Part shown: piece after piece, positions 1 through 5,377 of the stretch | How the letters are laid out: the number at the start of each line of letters is the position of its first letter | Numbering within the stretch: the first letter of the stretch is position 1 | DNA from: Helicobacteraceae bacterium | GTDB taxonomy: Bacteria > Campylobacterota > Campylobacteria > Campylobacterales > Sulfurimonadaceae | NCBI GenBank assembly: GCA_027084065.1 | Contig: JALWLR010000022.1 | Coordinates: 1-7,901 of the forward strand | Length of the DNA stretch: 7,901 nt | Direction of reading: 5' to 3' | Program-made: the position numbers and the translations under genes | The notes under the pieces: model-generated | What the model was told of the DNA's origin: nothing | What the model saw: the letters and a program-made list of their open reading frames with translations, nothing else | The model's database searches: none

Positions 1-27
1 TTCGTATACGTAAGAAGTTACTTACTG

Positions 28-66
28 AAAATGAAAGAAAACGCGCGGGAAGAAAATAATCCGCGC
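28..66 (-). terminator. Rho-independent terminator after the DUF4105 gene
   Basis: Read on the minus strand, a perfect 6-bp all-GC stem (GCGCGG at 66-61, CCGCGC at 48-43) with a 12-nt A/T-rich loop begins directly after the TAA at 69-67. It is followed by a T-rich tract (GTTTTCTTTCATTTTC, 42-27). The position right behind a stop codon and the T-rich tail fit an intrinsic terminator. The tail is interrupted by C and A, so termination may be incomplete. Confidence 0.6.
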
Positions 67-1908
67 TTAAAAATAGTAATACAGCAAAAAGGAGTAAAGG
101 TTTTCATGACTCCTTTTTGCATCCGCACTGAATCTGTCATGATACTCATACTTCACATTCCATGCAAAATTCTGCTTAATACGGAACGTTTGTGAGAGTG
201 TGAGGATATTTTGCTTTCTTTGTCTCTCATATCGCTTTAAAGTATATTCTGCATGTAACTGCATCCATTCGCTCCAGCCATCCAGTACACAACCGACACT
301 GGCAGAGAGAGCTGCCTGAGCAGAAGATGTTACATGCAGATGCGGGTCTAAAAATGTGTAGATATAGCCGTATCTGTTTCCGACGCTTGCACCGGCACCG
401 ACACTAAAATCAAATCTACTCTTTGTGTCATAAAAGTTTCTATCCCAGCCTAAATGCATTCTCCATGAAAAATTATGAAAAAAATTATCGAATTGAGGGA
501 TGGACTCAATGGCGAGAATGGTTGCCTTGTCAAGGTAGAGTCGGTTGCTTTGGATGTAACTTTCAATGTCGAAAAACTCTATTTTCGTACCGCGTAAAAA
601 ACCGTATGCCGGATCATCGAGATTATGATAAGCAGGGCGAAAACCGATCTCCATACCGGACTTGCCGTTAGTGGAGCGAACCCCAAGAGTCAGTCTCAGG
701 GCTTGATGACCGGTAAGAGGATCCGGCGGTGTAAGAGGAGAGACTTTTTTTGTTTTTCCAAGCTTGGCGCGTGTTGAGGTAAGAGAATGAAAAATATCTA
801 AATAACGCTCTTTGGACAAATCGTTACTTTGGTAGTAGTACTGTGTCAGTTCTATGGCTGCTTCAAGCGTGTAGCGCTTGGTATCAAGACTCCATGGAGT
901 TTGCAGGAGTGTTTTTGGAGGGCGTTCTCCTTTTGCAAGTTCTTTGGCAAGGCGTATCGCTTCAAAAGAAAGAACTTTTTTGTATGCTTCGACAACACTT
1001 CTTTTGGAAGGTCGGTAGTGACTTTGTTGCAAAAGACTCTCTTTTTTAAGAGCATGAATGGTCTCTAAGGGAATGACCTGATAGGTAAAATGTTCGCGAA
1101 GATGAACGCTCGGTCTGGCTACTTCTATAAGCCATAGCATTTCATAGGAGCAATTGTCGGTTAAGAACCTGTAGGAGGCTTTTGTAGACTGAATCTCCCA
1201 AATATGATCGAACATTCTACGAGTCTCTTGTGCTGTAAGATTGAGGTCATACTCCCATATATCTCTGTTTTCCGTATCTCGATACTCTTTGAGTTTGTCA
1301 TAATAGGGAAGCAAAGAGTATTTCCCTGCATATCCGCCAAAAAGTCCTTTTAAAGCAAATACAACGCCATTTTCTTTAGTTGGATCGGCATCGGCTGCAT
1401 AGTTGACGGCATAGGCAAGAAGTCGTGAATTGTAAGAGGAGTTGATCCGGATGAATGTATGTCCAAACATCGAAGCGGGCGAGTTGATGTGTGCTGCGGG
1501 AAAAACGATGGTTGCAGAACGAGGATCAACCTTGTTTAAGATTTTTTTATAACGTCTACATTCTACATGCGGTAAGTTTGAAAGATGTAGTTTTTCTTTA
1601 AGCCACTGTGTACGTGCCGGATATTTACATGCTGTGGAATTGTCATCCAAAGTTTTTTCGAAGTAGAGTTTTTCAATAGTTGTGACAAGCTCCGCTTTGG
1701 GATTCGATGCACCCTTGGGTGAGAGGAAAAAATCGGGATCGTCTATTTCACTTTTGTTGTGTGAGTAGTGCAAAAGCAACTTCCAGTAACGTTGGTTGTA
1801 AAGCTCTTTTTTTATCGCTTCTGCAATAGCTTCATCACTGTTTTTCGATGCATGCAAACTGGAAATAAATATAAAAAATAGTATAAAAAGTATAGTATGT
1901 TTTTTTAT
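67..1908 (-). CDS. DUF4105 / Lnb_N-type protein with beta-rich C-terminus, apparent ATA start
   Basis: Envelope protein of the DUF4105 family, 613 aa from 1908. The family's N-terminal domain is now named after Lnb, a bacterial lipoprotein N-acyltransferase, and resembles circularly permuted papain-like enzymes. Visible features: signal peptide at residues 1-20 (K-K-H, long I/L/F core, S-S-L-H-A cleavage site); a Cys pair at about 94 and 117; the motif SPASMFGHTFIRI with the candidate catalytic His150; TDNCSYEMLWLIE with the candidate nucleophile Cys253; a helical linker at about 310-390; then aromatic-rich alternating beta strands ending in a C-terminal Phe, as in outer-membrane barrels. The frame is closed by TAG at 1920-1918, and the only NTG start downstream is TTG at 1857, which would remove nearly the whole signal peptide. 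AGGA at 1919-1916 is ideally spaced for ATA at 1908. The family call is firm. The acyltransferase or peptidase role and outer-membrane location are inferred. Confidence 0.8.
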   Translation of the reverse strand: MKKHTILFILFFIFISSLHASKNSDEAIAEAIKKELYNQRYWKLLLHYSHNKSEIDDPDFFLSPKGASNPKAELVTTIEKLYFEKTLDDNSTACKYPARTQWLKEKLHLSNLPHVECRRYKKILNKVDPRSATIVFPAAHINSPASMFGHTFIRINSSYNSRLLAYAVNYAADADPTKENGVVFALKGLFGGYAGKYSLLPYYDKLKEYRDTENRDIWEYDLNLTAQETRRMFDHIWEIQSTKASYRFLTDNCSYEMLWLIEVARPSVHLREHFTYQVIPLETIHALKKESLLQQSHYRPSKRSVVEAYKKVLSFEAIRLAKELAKGERPPKTLLQTPWSLDTKRYTLEAAIELTQYYYQSNDLSKERYLDIFHSLTSTRAKLGKTKKVSPLTPPDPLTGHQALRLTLGVRSTNGKSGMEIGFRPAYHNLDDPAYGFLRGTKIEFFDIESYIQSNRLYLDKATILAIESIPQFDNFFHNFSWRMHLGWDRNFYDTKSRFDFSVGAGASVGNRYGYIYTFLDPHLHVTSSAQAALSASVGCVLDGWSEWMQLHAEYTLKRYERQRKQNILTLSQTFRIKQNFAWNVKYEYHDRFSADAKRSHENLYSFLLYYYF

Positions 1909-1919
1909 GGATTTTTCCT
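1906..1919 (-). promoter_or_regulatory. Shine-Dalgarno and ATA start of the DUF4105 gene
   Basis: Minus strand reads AGGA (1919-1916), seven bases, then ATA (1908-1906) followed by AAA AAA CAT, the usual basic opening of a signal peptide. There is no ATG or GTG in this frame between the stop at 1920 and the peptide core. The site therefore decides the start. It indicates either an AUA initiation codon or an ATG-to-ATA change. Confidence 0.6.
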
Positions 1920-1947
1920 AAAATCAAGAGGCTAATGAGCCTCTTGA
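1920..1947 (-). terminator. Rho-independent terminator after the DUF3015 gene
   Basis: A perfect 10-bp inverted repeat (TCAAGAGGCT, CATT loop, AGCCTCTTGA on the minus strand, 1947-1924) is followed by TTTT (1923-1920). It lies 8 bp past the DUF3015 stop. The short T-run then meets the Shine-Dalgarno of the DUF4105 gene, so the terminator occupies nearly the whole gap between the two genes. Confidence 0.8.
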
Positions 1948-1955
1948 GAGGGTTG

Positions 1956-2399
1956 TTAGTTTACTGAAGAGATATTGTCAAGCACATCAGCCATTTTGAC
2001 ATTTTTGCTTGAGTAAATTTTGTTGTAGTTTGCCTGCAATGCAGTAGCAAATGCCTCTTTGTCTTCTACGTTGAGAAGCTCTGCAAGAGTGTCGATGCTC
2101 TCCCCTTGACCCATAGAGATCTCTTTTGCAAGTGTGTCCATATTGCTAGCAACGAACTCTTCCGCTCTTTCATTGAGAACCAGTTTTGTTCTTTTACAAC
2201 CGAGTGTCCCAGTCGTAATACCGAATGTCTGGTTCATAGATGTACCGTTAGTTGTGGCTTGAAGAGCGAGCATAACTGCAGAACTGTCATCTTTGATAAT
2301 CATAGCACCAAGACCACATCCTGTTTGATTGTTTACCCCTGCGAATGCAGTTGAACCAAGAGCGATAACCGCTGCAAGACTTACTAAAACCTTTTTCAT
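1956..2399 (-). CDS. DUF3015 family secreted protein
   Basis: Small exported protein of 147 aa, recognised as DUF3015, a family of unknown function. Residues 1-20 form a clean Sec signal peptide (MKKVL start, hydrophobic core, STAFA cleavage site), so the mature protein of about 127 aa should be periplasmic. Typical family features are the N-terminal GCGLG motif (Cys28), a second cysteine at about residue 68 in TLGCKR that could form a disulfide with Cys28, and a charged helical C-terminal half. The ATG at 2399 has a strong Shine-Dalgarno, AAGGAG at 2411-2406, with a 6-nt spacer. The gene has its own promoter and a strong terminator. The DUF4105 gene begins 47 bp downstream of its stop with no room for a separate promoter, suggesting the two are transcribed together by read-through. 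Molecular function is unknown. Confidence 0.88.
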   Translation of the reverse strand: MKKVLVSLAAVIALGSTAFAGVNNQTGCGLGAMIIKDDSSAVMLALQATTNGTSMNQTFGITTGTLGCKRTKLVLNERAEEFVASNMDTLAKEISMGQGESIDTLAELLNVEDKEAFATALQANYNKIYSSKNVKMADVLDNISSVN

Positions 2400-2411
2400 T
2401 TCTAACTCCTT

Positions 2412-2716
2412 GTCAAATATATAAACATTATATGTATTTTTGACTTAGTAGATAGGCAGAAGGTATTAAAAGCATTAGAAAAAAGTAGATATGTCACAAA
2501 AAGTTACGTACAGTGTTTGATTTTGGAACCCTGTAAAAGCTATTTTTTATAATGACAGAATTTGAAAAATAAAAGTATTGGAAAATGAAAAAAATCACGA
2601 TGAGATGCTTACACTCTTGTTGTAAGTTGTAATTGGATTAATGGGAATGGGCTGCTCAGTACTGCAACCCGAATAAGATACAGCTGTATAATTTAAAGCT
2701 CTTTGAGTAGCGTAAC
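2412..2716. other. Gene-free gap between DUF1538 and DUF3015 genes
   Basis: About 300 bp with no intact gene on either strand. It holds the DUF3015 promoter at its left end. Near the right end are two features. One is a hairpin better paired in minus-strand RNA (GGGTTGC at 2670-2664 with GCAGCCC at 2655-2649, one G-U pair), a candidate 3' end for the upstream operon but without a T-run. The other is a perfect 12-bp palindrome, ATACAGCTGTAT, at 2678-2689. A plus-strand TATAAT at 2548-2553 precedes a broken short reading frame (2585-2676) resembling the start of a small lipoprotein gene. None of these is proven functional. Confidence 0.45.
2427..2432 (-). promoter_or_regulatory. Promoter -10 box of the DUF3015 gene
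   Basis: Minus strand carries a consensus TATAAT (2432-2427), placing the start of transcription near 2420 with a leader of about 20 nt that includes the AAGGAG Shine-Dalgarno. No good -35 hexamer is seen at the usual distance, and the upstream DNA is A/T-rich. That is the usual arrangement for sigma-70 promoters in Campylobacterota. Confidence 0.6.
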
Positions 2717-4654
2717 TCATAAATCACTACTTTTCAAACTCAATCCTTTAAGATGCTCTATAGGATAGGAGTAAACGATTCCTTTACCGTTTTGGAGTAT
2801 GTCGAGTTTTTCTATGACCGTTTTGATGATATGCTCTACTTTTTTTGTCGGGATGATAAACATCAGGTTGAGGTTGTCGTTTTCATGATGGAGTCGGTTG
2901 TAAAGCTGTGTTGCATCTTCTGCTCCAAAGCCTTTTGCCTCCATTATGGTAACACCTGATGCCCCTGCTTCCAAAACGCTTTGAATCGCCTCCTCTTGTC
3001 GCTGTTTTGGGATAATGAGATGCAATGCCGAAAAAGGCATGGAGAGTGAAGCTATCTTGTTTTGATCGTAGATTTTGACGGTATTGAGATGGATATTTTC
3101 GGCAGTTTGGAGTGCATGCAATATCTCATCCATTTGCTCTTGCTCTTTTTCATGCTCTCCTTTTATGCCCATTTGTTGCGCTATGACACCGTATGTCATA
3201 ACTGTTATCATCGGAAAAAGCGATGCAAAAGCAATGAGTCCAAAACCATCTACAAGCGGGTCACGACCGGGTGTGTTACTGGCAAGCCCAAGTCCTATGG
3301 CTGCAACCAGCGGTACGGTAACGGTTGATGTTGTGACACCTCCACTGTCGTAGGCGATGGGAATGATGTATTTTGGGGCTATAAATGTCAATGCTATGAC
3401 GAAAATGTAGCCTACGGAAATGTAGTAGACAATCTCTCCTCCGTGTATGATGCGAAAAGCACCCAGTGCTATACCTATAGCCACGCCCAAAGCCACGAAG
3501 AGTCGAAGAACGAAGTCGTTTATGCGCCCGTCACTGACCTCTTTGGCTTTTTTGGCAATGGCTGTAAGACTTGGTTCTGCCATTGTCGTAGAAAACCCGA
3601 TGGCAAATGCAAAAGCGTATATGAGCATTGCACCCGCTTTTTCGATCAATTCGTATGCCATTGTTTCACCAAGTGAAAAAAGCCCCATCTCAAGACCGAT
3701 AATGAATGCATCGAGTCCTATAACGACAAGGACAAAACCTGCAAGAACCTCTTTGAGATTTTGTATGGGTTTTTTCAATATAACATACTGAAAAAAGAAA
3801 ATAATCGCCAAAATCGGTAGTACATCTTTGATAACGCCAAGAAGACTCATTAAAATACCCTGTAAATCAAAGTGCATAACGGCACTCGCTTCAGGTTCTC
3901 CGTTTGTGGCAATAAGTGTTTGAACATCGCTTATATGAATAGGATCGACAAAATTATAGACGTAAATGCCATAGAGTTGTACAAAAATCATAGGCGTCAA
4001 GGAAGCAAACGCAATAAGCCCGAAACCATCGAGAATCGGATTGCGCCCTTTGATGCTCGATGCCAGTCCAATGCCAAGTGCCGCAACCAACGGAACGGTA
4101 ACGGTCGATGTCGTTACACCTCCAAGATCGTATGCAAGCCCGACGATTTCATGGGGACTAAAAGCGGTTGTCGCCACGACAAGAATGTAGCCGGCGATGA
4201 TGTAGTAGTGGATAGGGTGGCCTTTGATGATGCGCCATGCACCAAGTACAATGGCAAAGCCTACCGAGAAAGCGACGACGCCACGTAAGAAGTCGGCATC
4301 GATGCGACCATGACTGATGGCAGCGGCTTTATCGGCTATGACAACTAGTGCCGGTTCGGCAATTGTGGTACCAAACCCGATTAAAAACGCAAAAATCAAA
4401 ATCCAGCGTGTAGAGCCCTTTTTTGCAAACTCAACCGCAAGTCCCTCTCCAACAGGGAATATACCGATTTCCAAACCAAGTAAAAAGACAGCCAACCCCA
4501 CAGCGACTATAAGAAGTCCAATGGAGGTACTCGCCCAGTTTTCGGGAACACTTTCTATGATGGCGCCTTGAAAGAAAAGAATGACAAGAATAATAGGCAT
4601 CAAATCCCGAAAAGACTCTTTAAGCAGTGTCAAAAAAGTACGTAAATGCAACAT
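2717..4654 (-). CDS. Tandem DUF1538 membrane transporter with C-terminal P-II-like domain
   Basis: Inner-membrane protein of 645 aa built from two homologous DUF1538 units (about 10-230 and 265-490) plus a soluble tail. Both repeats carry the same landmarks: GLE(I/M)G near 60 and 320, TT(I/M)AEP near 96 and 356, the identical GGVTTSTVTVPLVAA at 178-192 and 438-452, and DGFGLIAFASL at 209-219 and 469-479. Residues about 540-640 resemble P-II/GlnB: EAKGFG at the T-loop base and NGKGIVYSY near the B/C-loop position, with a shortened T-loop lacking the uridylylated tyrosine context. DUF1538 proteins (UmpA/UmpB in Halomonas) have been reported as Na+(Li+,K+)/H+ antiporters, so cation/proton exchange is a reasonable but unproven role. 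The ATG lies 15 nt after frdB with only a weak Shine-Dalgarno (AGAAG), implying co-transcription and perhaps translational coupling. The P-II-like tail may gate transport by nucleotide binding. Confidence 0.88.
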   Translation of the reverse strand: MLHLRTFLTLLKESFRDLMPIILVILFFQGAIIESVPENWASTSIGLLIVAVGLAVFLLGLEIGIFPVGEGLAVEFAKKGSTRWILIFAFLIGFGTTIAEPALVVIADKAAAISHGRIDADFLRGVVAFSVGFAIVLGAWRIIKGHPIHYYIIAGYILVVATTAFSPHEIVGLAYDLGGVTTSTVTVPLVAALGIGLASSIKGRNPILDGFGLIAFASLTPMIFVQLYGIYVYNFVDPIHISDVQTLIATNGEPEASAVMHFDLQGILMSLLGVIKDVLPILAIIFFFQYVILKKPIQNLKEVLAGFVLVVIGLDAFIIGLEMGLFSLGETMAYELIEKAGAMLIYAFAFAIGFSTTMAEPSLTAIAKKAKEVSDGRINDFVLRLFVALGVAIGIALGAFRIIHGGEIVYYISVGYIFVIALTFIAPKYIIPIAYDSGGVTTSTVTVPLVAAIGLGLASNTPGRDPLVDGFGLIAFASLFPMITVMTYGVIAQQMGIKGEHEKEQEQMDEILHALQTAENIHLNTVKIYDQNKIASLSMPFSALHLIIPKQRQEEAIQSVLEAGASGVTIMEAKGFGAEDATQLYNRLHHENDNLNLMFIIPTKKVEHIIKTVIEKLDILQNGKGIVYSYPIEHLKGLSLKSSDL

Positions 4655-4669
4655 GAAAAAATCGCTTCT

Positions 4670-5377
4670 TTAAAATTGTAGTGTTCCATCGTTAAAGTTA
4701 TTTCCAAAACCACCGTCAAATGACCCGAAAGAGGGGTCGCTATAGCCAAATTGTGCTGATTTTGCGCGCAGTTTTTCTATGTCTTGTTTAGGAGAGATCT
4801 CTTGAGGACAGACCAGTGTGCATTCGTTGCACAATGTGCAGTCCCAAACACCGTTTTGCTGAATAGCATCTATTTTGCTTTTTGGCGAGGCTTCTCGTGG
4901 ATCGACGACATACTTCCAGTCCCGCGTAAGGGCAAACGGACCTAAAAATGCTTCGTTTACACTGAAAACGGGACATGCGCTATAGCACGATCCACAAAGA
5001 ATACAGTCGCTTTGAAGGGCATTTCGCTGTTCATCTTCATCACTTAAAGCCATATCGCTATACTCTTGCAGCCACGCTTTAGCACGGATGTTGGTTTGCA
5101 AAGCTTTTTCGGCATCGACGACTAGATCGCGCAATACGGGAAGATTGCGAAGCGGTTCGACTTCGTCTCCATCTTCTACTTTATGTGCACATGCAAGAAC
5201 CTCTTTTCCATTTACTCTTACAGCACAGCTGCCGCAGACACTGCTTCGACAACCGTGCGAAAAGGAAAGCGAGGCATCCTGTTTTTGTTTTATCTCTTCA
5301 AGCGCTTCTAGCAGTGTCAACACGCTTGCAACTTCAAATGTCTCCGGTGTATCGCCTCGGCGTATCGTAATTTTCAT
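4670..5377 (-). CDS. frdB: Fumarate reductase/succinate dehydrogenase-type iron-sulfur subunit
   Basis: Electron-transfer subunit of 235 aa, partner of the flavoprotein encoded just upstream. The N-terminal ferredoxin-like domain has the [2Fe-2S] ligands Cys43, Cys48, Cys51 and Cys63 (CRSSVCGSC and LAC). The C-terminal domain has CILCGSCYSACP (125, 128, 131, 135) and CTLCNECTLVCP (180, 183, 186, 190). Classical FrdB/SdhB have CxxxxxCxxxCP in the second motif. Here Cys183 fills the missing position, predicting two [4Fe-4S] clusters in place of one [4Fe-4S] and one [3Fe-4S]. The tail from about 210 is rich in Gly, Phe, Ser and Asn. No signal peptide is present, so it is cytoplasmic. The ATG overlaps the frdA stop (ATGA) and has a strong Shine-Dalgarno inside frdA. 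No anchor subunit follows. Assignment to the Frd/Sdh/Tfr family is firm; physiological direction and electron partner are not. Confidence 0.9.
   Translation of the reverse strand: MKITIRRGDTPETFEVASVLTLLEALEEIKQKQDASLSFSHGCRSSVCGSCAVRVNGKEVLACAHKVEDGDEVEPLRNLPVLRDLVVDAEKALQTNIRAKAWLQEYSDMALSDEDEQRNALQSDCILCGSCYSACPVFSVNEAFLGPFALTRDWKYVVDPREASPKSKIDAIQQNGVWDCTLCNECTLVCPQEISPKQDIEKLRAKSAQFGYSDPSFGSFDGGFGNNFNDGTLQF

Noticed and set aside
67..1857. TTG at 1857 as the true DUF4105 start
   Set aside because: It falls inside the signal peptide, three codons before the mature protein, has no Shine-Dalgarno at proper spacing, and would leave an envelope protein without export signal. It remains the only conventional start if AUA is not used.
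2687..2692. Plus-strand TATAAT as a promoter
   Set aside because: It points into the 3' end of the convergent DUF1538 gene with no plus-strand gene downstream; likely chance in A/T-rich DNA.
3241..4140. Near-identical DNA blocks 780 bp apart as a mobile repeat
   Set aside because: They coincide with the same conserved motifs of the two DUF1538 units, in frame, so they come from the internal protein duplication. No insertion sequence, CRISPR array, tRNA or rRNA was seen anywhere in the window.
3872..4288. Plus-strand open frame of 138 codons opposite the DUF1538 gene
   Set aside because: It lies wholly antisense to a strongly conserved membrane-protein gene, its product is Cys/Arg/Asn-rich with no recognisable domain, and it reflects the codon pattern of the opposite strand. 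The same applies to the other plus-strand frames within 2753-4571.
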